From: Bacteroidaceae bacterium
GTDB taxonomy: Bacteria; Bacteroidota; Bacteroidia; Bacteroidales; Bacteroidaceae
Assembly (NCBI GenBank): GCA_900768625.1
Contig: CAAGDO010000139.1
Span: forward strand, 1-5,825
DNA length: 5,825 bases
Direction of reading: 5' to 3'
In this document: piece by piece, positions 1 through 5,728 of the stretch
How positions within the stretch are numbered: position 1 is the first letter of the stretch
Layout of the letters: each line of letters begins with the position of its first letter
Position numbers and translations under genes: made by a program
The notes under the pieces: generated by a model
Told to the model about the DNA's origin: nothing
The model's database searches: none
Seen by the model: the letters and a program-made list of their open reading frames with translations, nothing else

Positions 1-7
1 AGATTTG

Positions 8-98
8 CCTTTATTTTTGAGGCGTTTTTGGGCCTTGAAGAGGGAGTGTAGCGAGCTACACGACCGATGAAAGGGCAAAAAACGGCCAAAAAGAAAGG
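8..98. repeat. Large imperfect inverted repeat (about 90 bp dyad) downstream of ridA
   Basis: The stretch folds back on itself around position 53-54. The centre is a perfect 7-bp hairpin, GTGTAGC (46-52), loop GA, GCTACAC (55-61). Outer arms follow: 21-36 pairs imperfectly with 71-87 (GGC-GTTTTT…CCTT core), and 8-18 pairs with 88-98 (CCTTTaTTTTT against CCTTTcTTTTT, 10 of 11). All arms share nearly the same centre, which argues for one element rather than chance hairpins. No coding frame is apparent. It could be a dispersed palindromic repeat, a MITE-like remnant or a structured 3' region. Its copy number is unknown. Confidence 0.6.
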
Positions 99-130
99 TG
101 AAGATTGAATGTAGAAGAGATAAAACTCTC

Positions 131-204
131 AATCAAATCTTCGTCAGAAAAGTTCAGACGACTTCAATAAATCAAATCTTCGTCAGAAAAGTTTAGACGA
201 CTTC
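131..204. repeat. Two tandem 35-bp hairpin-forming repeats just after the ridA stop
   Basis: Copies at 131-165 and 170-204 are identical except for one base (C at 155 corresponds to T at 194) and are separated by 4 bases. Each contains TCGTC-A-GAA, loop AAG, TTC-A-GACGA: a 9-position stem with one internal mismatch (the second copy has a further weakened pair). The second copy ends 5 bases before the ridA stop codon. Placement suggests the 3' end of the ridA transcript, perhaps a termination or RNA-stability structure, but no strong U-tract follows. Two copies with a 4-base spacer do not make a CRISPR array. Confidence 0.75.
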
Positions 205-208
205 TTTG

Positions 209-586
209 TTATCTGACAGCGATGCACTCGATTTCCACGCGGGCATTCTTCGGCAGCGTCTTCACTGCGACGGCAGAGCGAGCGGGGAAAGGAGCTTCGA
301 AGAACTGGCTGTAGACCTCGTTCATTTCAGCGAAGTCTGCCATATCGGCGAGGAACACGGAGGTCTTCACCACATTGGCCATGCTCAATCCGGCTTCTTC
401 CAGGATGTGGCGCATATTGGTGAGCGACTGACGTGTGAGTTCCTTGATGCCGCCCTCAGCGAATTCACCCGTGGCGGGGTCGATGGGGAGCTGTCCGGAT
501 ACGTAAACAGTGCCGTTGGCCTCAATGGCCTGGCTGTAGGGACCGATGGCTGCAGGAGCCTGTGCGGTTGCGATAGGTTGTTTCAT
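209..586 (-). CDS. ridA: RidA family enamine/imine deaminase
   Basis: This 125-residue protein matches the usual RidA (YjgF/YER057c/UK114) length. Members form trimers in the cytosol and hydrolyse reactive enamines/imines such as 2-aminoacrylate released by PLP enzymes. Family landmarks are present: APAAIGPYSQA (residues 10-20, with active-site Tyr17), SGQLPIDPATGE (30-41), the PARS signature with the substrate-binding arginine (Arg103), and ARVEIE (115-120) supplying the C-terminal glutamate. An in-frame ATG at 661 would add 25 residues and overlap the upstream gene, and one at 625 would add 13. I chose 586 because family members begin about 15 residues before GPYSQ. No Shine-Dalgarno sequence precedes it, and the upstream bases are A/C-rich. 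The gap to the ATPase gene is 55 bases. Only a weak promoter-like TACTTTG (634-640) is visible, so read-through from upstream is possible. Function is confident; the start is fairly confident. Confidence 0.95.
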   Translation of the reverse strand: MKQPIATAQAPAAIGPYSQAIEANGTVYVSGQLPIDPATGEFAEGGIKELTRQSLTNMRHILEEAGLSMANVVKTSVFLADMADFAEMNEVYSQFFEAPFPARSAVAVKTLPKNARVEIECIAVR

Positions 587-641
587 TGGTTGGATATATT
601 GATGTTTTTGAATGTAATGAGTCATAGGGGCAGCAAAGTAC

Positions 642-2414
642 TTAAGGGAGAACTTCTTCACACACCACCATTTCGGTGCCGCGATACACTATCACCAAAC
701 GATGCAGCATAGTCGGTCCGATAGCTTCACCCACTGTCTCACTTGCTGCATAACGCTTTACCTGTGCGACAGCCGCTTCGCGGAGTATCGCCACCCGGTC
801 ATCTGAATCAGCGGTTTTGGCATATTTCAGTTCCACAATGTAGGAATGCTTCATATCACCGTAGGTTTCCAATCGTGGACGGAGAAATATATCAGCATAA
901 CCTGCCTGAGTATCACTTTCCGAAACAGGACGATAGAAACGGCTCTGACACGTCATAGCCAGCGTAAATCCATGGACAAAGGATTCACCCTTCTGACGAT
1001 CGCGCTGGGAGGCATAGCGATGGAGCGTGTCGGCAATATACTGAAAATAAGGTTTCCAATTTCCGTCATAAGCCAGACAGCTTTCCGGTTCCTGTATGGC
1101 ATAGGCATCATAACGGAGATCGTTTTCGGCATAAGTATCCAGTAAATAGGTGAAAATCTGTTCGCGCACCACCTCATTAGGGATAACAAAGCGGGTATGC
1201 CCCCGATAGGTACCGTCTAACGTGATCAGTCCGAAATAGAAAAGCAGACTGACAAAGTTTTCAGGTTTTCCTATCTGCTCTGCTGGAAATCCAGTTTTGA
1301 GTTCGCCCGTGATGAAACCGTTGCTCACCAACTGCTGGATGACGGACGCATCATGAGTGAAATCCTTGTCGTGACGGATGAGCATGCGCAGTTTGGCATA
1401 GTCCACACGGATATTGTCTTCTATCAGATTGGCGGGTATCGTGAAACGATGGCCTATATAGTTATCTAAGAAATAGAGCACCATACAAGAATTGTACATG
1501 GTGGTCATCCCATAGCAGGACGGAGAGAAGCAATAGTTGTCGTACCATGGCTTCATGATGTCCATCAATTCGTCCACGCTATGCTCAAACGGCAACACCG
1601 AGGCATAATAGGCCAACATATCCCGCACTTCCTCTTCCGTAAACCCTGACATTTCATTGAAATCAGGATGAAGCGAATAGTTCGTTCCGATGTTGAAGCC
1701 ACTGGTCAGATCATCAAGCGTCACCGGACTCACGCCCGTGATGAACACACGCTCAATGGCCGATGACGTGCCCAACTTGATGGCATCGAAGAACAAGCGC
1801 AGATACCCAGTGCCATGCGTCTGGCATTTATACTCGTCCAGACAGGCCGGTTCGGCCAGAATCTTGTTGGTGAAATGGTCATATTCGTCAAGGAACAGAT
1901 AGATCTTCTGTCCGGCGTCCGAGCAGCCATAACAAAGGACGTTCAATTGTTCCACGGCACCACGACAACCACGAAGTTTTTCCGCCGTACCGGCAGGAAG
2001 CAAATCCGCATATCGGCTGCAGAATTCGGTGAAGCAAATGTTGCAGTAGGCATCAAGCGACTCCTTGTAGCCCTCCAGTCCAGCCTGAATGGTCGAAAAG
2101 TTGAGCGAGAGCACCAGATATTGGTTATGTTCTGGCGTAGGATGCTGACCGATGTAAAGGCCGCCATAGATTTCCTCGAAGATATCGGCATCCTTCACGT
2201 CGTAGTAGTGCTGAAGCATCGACACCGTCATGGTCTTTCCGAAACGACGCGGACGGATGAAGAAGAAAAACTTGTTGGCCCGTTCGACGCGTTCGATGAA
2301 AGGCGTCTTGTCCACGAAGTAGCAGTCATCCCTGATGATGGAGATGAAATTGGTCATACCGTAAGGGATGCGCTTGCAGGGAGGCTGCGAACGATAGGGA
2401 GAGAGGGATGCCAT
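642..2414 (-). CDS. AAA-ATPase-like protein with C-terminal PD-(D/E)XK nuclease domain
   Basis: The 590-residue protein has the architecture of the AAA-ATPase-like (PF09820) plus PD-(D/E)XK nuclease-like (PF08011, formerly DUF1703) family. The N-terminus shows the family opening KRIPYGMTNF…YFVDKT (14-36). A Walker A-like RPRRFGKT (54-61) keeps GKT but lacks the first glycine, as is usual here. Walker B is IYLFLDEYD (171-179; Asp176, Glu177), followed by VFITGVSP (223-230). Near the C-terminus, ADIFLRP (507-513, Asp508) and VELKY (527-531, Glu528 and Lys530), then QVKRY (551-555), form an intact nuclease-like core. The alternative start Met20 (2357) would remove part of the opening motif, so 2414 is preferred. 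It has its own promoter and leader hairpin. The biological role is unproven; such genes are multicopy accessory genes in Bacteroidales. Domain calls are firm; nuclease activity is inferred from residues only. Confidence 0.92.
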   Translation of the reverse strand: MASLSPYRSQPPCKRIPYGMTNFISIIRDDCYFVDKTPFIERVERANKFFFFIRPRRFGKTMTVSMLQHYYDVKDADIFEEIYGGLYIGQHPTPEHNQYLVLSLNFSTIQAGLEGYKESLDAYCNICFTEFCSRYADLLPAGTAEKLRGCRGAVEQLNVLCYGCSDAGQKIYLFLDEYDHFTNKILAEPACLDEYKCQTHGTGYLRLFFDAIKLGTSSAIERVFITGVSPVTLDDLTSGFNIGTNYSLHPDFNEMSGFTEEEVRDMLAYYASVLPFEHSVDELMDIMKPWYDNYCFSPSCYGMTTMYNSCMVLYFLDNYIGHRFTIPANLIEDNIRVDYAKLRMLIRHDKDFTHDASVIQQLVSNGFITGELKTGFPAEQIGKPENFVSLLFYFGLITLDGTYRGHTRFVIPNEVVREQIFTYLLDTYAENDLRYDAYAIQEPESCLAYDGNWKPYFQYIADTLHRYASQRDRQKGESFVHGFTLAMTCQSRFYRPVSESDTQAGYADIFLRPRLETYGDMKHSYIVELKYAKTADSDDRVAILREAAVAQVKRYAASETVGEAIGPTMLHRLVIVYRGTEMVVCEEVLP

Positions 2415-2445
2415 AATGATTCTTACTTAAGGGGTTTGGCGGACA

Positions 2446-2461
2446 GGGGAGCGAATTCCCC
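2446..2461 (-). promoter_or_regulatory. Leader hairpin before the ATPase/nuclease gene
   Basis: GGGGA (2446-2450) and TCCCC (2457-2461) form a perfect 5-bp GC-rich stem with a 6-base loop. It lies between the predicted promoter and the ATG, 31 bases upstream of the start codon, so it would sit in the 5' leader of the mRNA. It may tune translation or stability. No known riboswitch class is recognised. Confidence 0.4.
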
Positions 2462-2479
2462 CACCACGGGCAGGATATG

Positions 2480-2510
2480 CAAACTTACGGATTTTTTCGC
2501 ACTGCTCCAA
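2480..2510 (-). promoter_or_regulatory. Bacteroidetes-type promoter for the ATPase/nuclease gene
   Basis: On the minus strand TTG (2508-2510) is followed after 20 bases by TAAGTTTG (2480-2487), an exact match to the TAnnTTTG -7 element used by the Bacteroidetes primary sigma factor. Transcription would start near 2475 and leave a leader of about 60 bases. It lies in the 136-base gap after trhA, so the ATPase gene can be expressed independently of its upstream neighbour. Confidence 0.7.
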
Positions 2511-2531
2511 GTGTAAGGCAGGGAAGGTTGC

Positions 2532-2551
2532 GGTCTTTGGGCTGAAAGACC
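2532..2551 (-). terminator. Hairpin overlapping the trhA stop codon
   Basis: GGTCTTT (2532-2538) and AAAGACC (2545-2551) form a perfect 7-bp stem with a 6-base loop. The stem begins on the last base of the trhA stop codon. No U-tract follows in the transcript direction, so this is a 3'-end or stability structure rather than a canonical intrinsic terminator. Confidence 0.45.
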
Positions 2552-3186
2552 TAGGCAGGCTGAAGAATGAACAGGATGCCCAGCCAGTGGGCGACTGAAC
2601 CGAGAAGCACGAAGATATGCCATATCCCGTGGAAATAGCGGCGGCTGTCGTGGGCAAAGAAATAGGTGCCGGAAGTATAGAACACGCCTTCGGCCACAAT
2701 GGCGCAGAGCGCTTGCGTCGAAATGCGCGTACAGACGGGTTCGACCATGAAGATGAAGGCCCAACCCATGACCAGATAGATGAGAAGCGAGAGGCGTGGC
2801 CAACGGTTGATGGCCGTGATCTTATAGACAGCGCCGGCCACGGCCACGGCCCAGAGCAGACCGAACATCGTCCAGCCCAAGGCACCGCCAACGACACCGA
2901 CGCAGATGGGGGTGTAGGAAGCGGCAATCATCACGTAGATGCTGATGTGGTCGAACACGCGGAGGCGTTTCTTCGTCCGCCCGGGCATCCACCAATGGTA
3001 GAGTGTGCTGGCGGCATACATCAGGAGCATACCGCAGGTGAAGAACGTGACACCGAAGGCATTCTTCCAATTGCTCTCGTAGCCGAGGCGAAGAATGACC
3101 CACGCTGCGGCGAGGGTGAAAAGCACACCGGTCAGATGGGTTAGGGTGTTGAACAGCTCCTCGTTTGTGCGTTTACGAATTTGCAT
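2551..3186 (-). CDS. trhA: Hemolysin III / TrhA (PAQR) family integral membrane protein
   Basis: A 211-residue inner-membrane protein of the usual family length. About seven hydrophobic helices are visible, at roughly 18-34, 44-62, 81-99, 104-121, 131-148, 158-177 and 188-208. Family motifs are in place: EELFNTLTH (9-17), SxxYH (60-64), FDHISIY (78-84) with YTP (91-93), and HGIWH (186-190). Ser60/His64 and His186/His190, with Asp79, correspond to the likely metal-binding cluster of the HlyIII/PAQR superfamily. The hemolysin name is historical; the family is now linked to membrane homeostasis, and the exact activity is unsettled. MQIRKRTNEE is a typical short cytosolic start, and no Shine-Dalgarno sequence is seen. 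It has its own promoter and a leader of about 90 bases, and ends in a hairpin. One sampled 60-base row (2881-2940) is 60% GC, above the sampled neighbours. The family call is confident. Confidence 0.93.
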   Translation of the reverse strand: MQIRKRTNEELFNTLTHLTGVLFTLAAAWVILRLGYESNWKNAFGVTFFTCGMLLMYAASTLYHWWMPGRTKKRLRVFDHISIYVMIAASYTPICVGVVGGALGWTMFGLLWAVAVAGAVYKITAINRWPRLSLLIYLVMGWAFIFMVEPVCTRISTQALCAIVAEGVFYTSGTYFFAHDSRRYFHGIWHIFVLLGSVAHWLGILFILQPA

Positions 3187-3219
3187 GTCGAATAACAGGG
3201 TAAGACAAATGATGCGAAA

Positions 3220-3261
3220 GCGGAGGAACCGAACAACGTCATGACGGAGGGCTTCTTCCGC
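3220..3261 (-). promoter_or_regulatory. Structured leader of trhA
   Basis: GCGGAGGAA (3220-3228) and TTCTTCCGC (3253-3261) can pair over 9 positions, with one A/C mismatch in the trhA mRNA sense. They enclose a perfect 10-bp palindrome, CGTCATGACG (3237-3246). The element lies between the predicted promoter and the start codon. It could be a leader structure or a repressor site; neither is demonstrated. Confidence 0.35.
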
Positions 3262-3280
3262 TCGAATCGGAATGGTGATA

Positions 3281-3309
3281 CAAAGGTAGGACTTTTAACC
3301 CTGGTCAAA
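3281..3309 (-). promoter_or_regulatory. Bacteroidetes-type promoter for trhA
   Basis: On the minus strand TTTG (3306-3309) is followed after 17 bases by TACCTTTG (3281-3288), an exact TAnnTTTG match. The spacing is slightly shorter than the 20 bases seen at the other two promoters here. The predicted leader is about 90 bases long. Confidence 0.6.
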
Positions 3310-3397
3310 GCACAACTTCCGCTATTTTTGCAAGGATAGCCGCGCTTTATGGGAAGTTGGTGCTTCCCCGCACCCACTTCCCCACCCGTTCCCAAAC
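3310..3397. other. Intergenic segment with mutually exclusive hairpins
   Basis: CAACTTCC (3313-3320) pairs perfectly with GGAAGTTG (3352-3359). Inside lies a second perfect stem, GCTAT (3321-3325) with ATAGC (3336-3340). Alternatively GGGAAG (3351-3356) pairs with CTTCCC (3363-3368). The first and third stems use the same bases and cannot coexist. The segment sits between the operon terminator and the trhA promoter, so it would be transcribed only by read-through. No gene is visible. Confidence 0.4.
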
Positions 3398-3444
3398 AAA
3401 AAACGGAGCTGCATCTCCCGTCAAACAGGAACAATGCAACTCCG
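3398..3444 (-). terminator. Intrinsic terminator of the secreted-protein/small-protein operon
   Basis: In the transcript sense, CGGAGTTGCAT (3434-3444) pairs with ATGCAGCTCCG (3404-3414): 11 positions with one G-U wobble and a 19-base loop. TTTTTT (3398-3403) follows at once. This is a textbook rho-independent terminator, 53 bases after the small-protein stop codon. No other minus-strand gene lies between, so it closes the two-gene operon. Confidence 0.85.
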
Positions 3445-3497
3445 CTATGCGAATCGCCCGAACAGGGACGTATCCCATTCCGAGCACTTATGCGCGA
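3445..3497 (-). other. Structured 3' untranslated segment of the small-protein gene
   Basis: Between stop codon and terminator the transcript can form GCGC-AUAA-GUGC, GGGA-UACG-UCCC and CCC-UGUUC-GGG. The last two compete for the same CCC. GAAT and ATTC flank the block. It resembles no tRNA or RNA family I recognise. It is probably only a 3' untranslated region. Confidence 0.3.
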
Positions 3498-3722
3498 TTA
3501 GAATTCTTCTTCATCAAGATGAGAGGAAGAGGCAGGTGAGTTAGGAGCCAAAGACCAAGAAGAAGCGTCCCAAGGATTGTTGGAGCTTTCAGACTTGGTG
3601 GACAGGTTCGTACCGAAGCCATTGGTCTGCTGGTCGCGAGTAATGCTGACAGAATTCATCATTGCAGCTTCAATGCCCAATTCAATCACTTGAATAGAGG
3701 GCTTGACATATGTTTTTTTCAT
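3498..3722 (-). CDS. Small MKKTYVKPS-type protein of unknown function
   Basis: A 74-residue protein. Its opening, MKKTYVKPSIQVIELGIEA, follows a pattern I recognise from many small hypothetical proteins of Prevotella and Bacteroides: a lysine-rich start, a conserved YxKPS and an amphipathic stretch. The rest differs in character: a Ser/Thr/Asn-rich, low-complexity middle (about 23-65), two tryptophans in NPWDASSWS (49-57), and an acidic tail HLDEEEF (68-74). There is no hydrophobic signal-peptide core, no transmembrane segment and no cysteine. It begins 34 bases after the secreted-protein stop codon with no promoter between, and ends before a strong terminator, so it is the second gene of that operon. 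The ATG follows an A/C-rich stretch (AGCAACAACA). The two-part layout resembles leader-plus-core precursor peptides, but no modifying enzyme or protease is in the window. The function is unknown. Confidence 0.8.
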   Translation of the reverse strand: MKKTYVKPSIQVIELGIEAAMMNSVSITRDQQTNGFGTNLSTKSESSNNPWDASSWSLAPNSPASSSHLDEEEF

Positions 3723-3756
3723 TGTTGTTGCTATACTTTATTGTGAATGAAATGGA

Positions 3757-5379
3757 TTAGCGGGCAATGAACTTGCGACCGCCCTGAATATAGAGCTGAC
3801 CCTTTACGGTGTGGTTCACGCGACGACCGGTGAGGTCGTAGATGGGAGCGTTCTTCACGTCAGAAGTGCTTACCTGACCGATACCCGTCGGCGTACCACC
3901 GAAGTTGAGGGAAAGACCTGCTGTAGCAATATTCTGCTCCAAGTACGCATGGTTAGCATAAAGCGTAGTTACACCGTCTGCGGGTGCATAGAATCCGACT
4001 TTTTTTGTTGTATTGGAGATACCAAGGATCAGTTTGTCGTTCAGTTCAGTCACATCTTCAGTGCTACCAATAAGGCTGTTATCAGTGATCTCAGCTACGC
4101 CGCTCGTCACCTCAAAAAGGACGCTCTTATCGTTAGTACTCATAAGGAACACACCTTCTTTGGCCGGAGCTTCATTGATCTCTGTCATATTGAACTGCAT
4201 AGCAGTATAGTCAGCAACACCCTTGTACATCTTGACATCTGTTCCATTAGCAGCCAACTTTACGTCGAAGGGAGCAGAGAAGGTGTTATAGGTATGACCA
4301 TCACCACCGTCGTACATGGTGTAGGTGAAAGTGGGTGCTTCCATTCTAAATGAATATGCATCATTAGCAGCATCATATTTTTTTAAAGTACCTCCCACTA
4401 AAACCCACAGATTATCATACCCTGCATCGTGAGCCTTCAACGCAAAATGTCCATTAGACAAAGGAAGAATATCACAACCTGTTATTCCACTGAAAGCACC
4501 AAAACTAAGTGCATCACAAAAAAAAGGATCAGTCTGTGCCGTAGAATATTTATTCAAAGATTGAGCAACGTTTCTATTATAGACATTGTACGATCCATCC
4601 GCATTTTTCGTAACGCACCACAGATCCTTTACGATATCATTAACAGTCTTATACTCGCCCGTAAATTCACGAGAAGTAACATAACCTTTGCTCGATGGAA
4701 TATTCGAATAATTATTCTGTTTTTCGCCAGACAACAAATAATCAGTTGCTCCGTTAGCCACCAAATAATACCACTGTGCTTGATCAGTAGAAGCACTCAC
4801 AGTAAAAGGTATTTCGGGAAAATCATCAACAGCATAGAACTGGAACTGGGCAGTGTGACTTGCAGGATTGGTATCGTCCCAATAACCAATTTTATTTCCA
4901 TCATTCAACGTTACAAAAACATTTTTCTCACTAGTAAATTTTTTTGTTTTTGTCTTGAGATAAGACCAAGAACCATTCGACTGATAAGTAAAGTCTGTAG
5001 CGCTTTCACCAACTGCAATTTGTTGAGGACGATAATCATTTTTTCCCCAACCTGATGCCGATTCCCACCAATTATTAGTAAAAGCCGTCTTGATGCGAAG
5101 CTTTCCTCCATTGTTAGTGACGTAATAAACGTACTTATAGTCTAAAACGTCATCAAATGTCGTTCCTGTAGAAATACTAGCAGAACCCTTGGCATCATAC
5201 GAGTTGGCATAAGCGAAGTTTCCAGCGTCATCAGTCATGCCATCTGTAGTCTTCACCAGCAGCATGTAGTAGCCGTCCTGGATGTCTTGGGGAGCAGTAG
5301 GCGTAGAAGCCACCGTCTGAGCCAGTGCACTGCAGATGCAGCACACGAGCATCACCATCAATGTGGTAATTTTTTTCAT
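3757..5379 (-). CDS. Secreted beta-rich protein with C-terminal sorting-type tail
   Basis: A 540-residue exported protein. Residues 1-21 are a signal peptide (MKKITT, a hydrophobic core, then CSALAQ with cleavage near 20/21). Two modules of beta-trefoil/ricin-like appearance follow, about 34-186 (DGYYMLLVKTT … FQFYAV) and 200-347 (QWYYLVANG … AYSFRM). A beta-sandwich-like domain at about 350-495 resembles those in Prevotella surface proteins. The C-terminus, IYDLTGRRV…KGQLYIQGGRKFIAR (513-540), looks like a type IX secretion or related C-terminal sorting domain. An in-frame ATG at 5457 adds 26 residues but hides the signal peptide and falls in the leader, so 5379 is chosen; an A/C-rich stretch precedes it. 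Residues about 74-345 are encoded by much more AT-rich DNA than both ends. The product is probably surface-attached or released; carbohydrate binding is a guess. The small-protein gene follows in the same operon. Confidence 0.88.
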   Translation of the reverse strand: MKKITTLMVMLVCCICSALAQTVASTPTAPQDIQDGYYMLLVKTTDGMTDDAGNFAYANSYDAKGSASISTGTTFDDVLDYKYVYYVTNNGGKLRIKTAFTNNWWESASGWGKNDYRPQQIAVGESATDFTYQSNGSWSYLKTKTKKFTSEKNVFVTLNDGNKIGYWDDTNPASHTAQFQFYAVDDFPEIPFTVSASTDQAQWYYLVANGATDYLLSGEKQNNYSNIPSSKGYVTSREFTGEYKTVNDIVKDLWCVTKNADGSYNVYNRNVAQSLNKYSTAQTDPFFCDALSFGAFSGITGCDILPLSNGHFALKAHDAGYDNLWVLVGGTLKKYDAANDAYSFRMEAPTFTYTMYDGGDGHTYNTFSAPFDVKLAANGTDVKMYKGVADYTAMQFNMTEINEAPAKEGVFLMSTNDKSVLFEVTSGVAEITDNSLIGSTEDVTELNDKLILGISNTTKKVGFYAPADGVTTLYANHAYLEQNIATAGLSLNFGGTPTGIGQVSTSDVKNAPIYDLTGRRVNHTVKGQLYIQGGRKFIAR

Positions 5380-5440
5380 CGTGTTGTTTGTTTGTATTGT
5401 TATTTGATTTGTTGTCTTTTCAATCAGCCGGGCGTGTCTT

Positions 5441-5454
5441 CCTTCGCGGGAAGG
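5441..5454 (-). promoter_or_regulatory. Leader hairpin upstream of the secreted-protein gene
   Basis: CCTTC (5441-5445) and GAAGG (5450-5454) form a perfect 5-bp stem with a 4-base loop in the predicted leader of about 95 bases. The remaining leader down to the ATG (5380-5420) is almost free of G in the mRNA sense and looks unstructured, a pattern that favours translation where Shine-Dalgarno sequences are not used. Confidence 0.35.
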
Positions 5455-5480
5455 CACAATGTCCCTTTGTTTTTGCTATG

Positions 5481-5512
5481 CAAAGTTCGTCACTTTCCAT
5501 CTATAAGACAAA
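5481..5512 (-). promoter_or_regulatory. Promoter of the secreted-protein/small-protein operon
   Basis: On the minus strand TTTG (5509-5512), within a longer T-run, is followed after 20 bases by GAACTTTG (5481-5488), which misses the TAnnTTTG element by one base. Spacing equals that at the ATPase promoter. Transcription would begin near 5475. The promoter lies inside the N-terminal extension that a start at 5457 would nearly reach, which further supports the 5379 start. Confidence 0.6.
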
Positions 5513-5541
5513 AATTCCACGGTAGAACCCGGATTATTTTT

Positions 5542-5551
5542 GGTAATTACC
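5542..5551. promoter_or_regulatory. Perfect palindrome upstream of the operon promoter (possible operator)
   Basis: GGTAATTACC is a perfect 10-bp palindrome, 29 bases upstream of the -33 element. A dimeric regulator could bind here, or it may be chance; no second copy is seen in the window. Confidence 0.3.
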
Positions 5552-5728
5552 GAATTTGGCCTTTCGTTTAGGCAGTAGGGTTTGCAAAATGTCAAGCAAA
5601 CCCATCCGTCCCATTCGCCACGAAAACAGGAACGGGAACCCGACGTTCCTCCGTTTCCCCATCGCCATACCCTCCTGACTTCGTCAATGCGTCACCCTGA
5701 GCCCCCCGATTGGATGAATCTCTTCGTT

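Noticed and set aside
131..204. CRISPR-like repeats
   Set aside because: Only two copies, a 4-base spacer, and each repeat is itself a hairpin next to a gene end; no cas genes.
587..661. N-terminal extension of RidA to ATG at 661
   Set aside because: It adds 25 residues absent from the family and overlaps the ATPase gene; the Met at 586 gives the standard 125-residue protein.
1815..2516. 233-codon open frame on the plus strand
   Set aside because: It is entirely antisense to the N-terminal part of the ATPase gene, which has intact motifs; no recognisable product.
2617..3144. 175-codon open frame on the plus strand
   Set aside because: Antisense to trhA, which is a clear full-length family member.
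3445..3497. tRNA-like fragment after the small gene
   Set aside because: Short stems are present, but no T-arm or anticodon-arm consensus and no cloverleaf can be drawn.
4518..4525. Run of eight A's (T's in the coding sense) as a phase-variation switch in the secreted gene
   Set aside because: The run is short and the frame is intact; several 7-base runs occur in the same AT-rich segment, so composition explains it.
4429..5055. 208-codon open frame on the plus strand
   Set aside because: Antisense to the AT-rich part of the secreted-protein gene; the composition is a reflection of that gene and shows no family features.
5380..5457. Upstream start for the secreted protein
   Set aside because: It would bury a clear signal peptide behind 26 polar residues and begins within the leader, close to the predicted transcription start.
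5534..5668. 44-codon minus-strand open frame preceded by AGGAGG
   Set aside because: The sequence is basic with no family resemblance, Shine-Dalgarno sequences are not used by the neighbouring genes, and it overlaps the palindrome upstream of the promoter.
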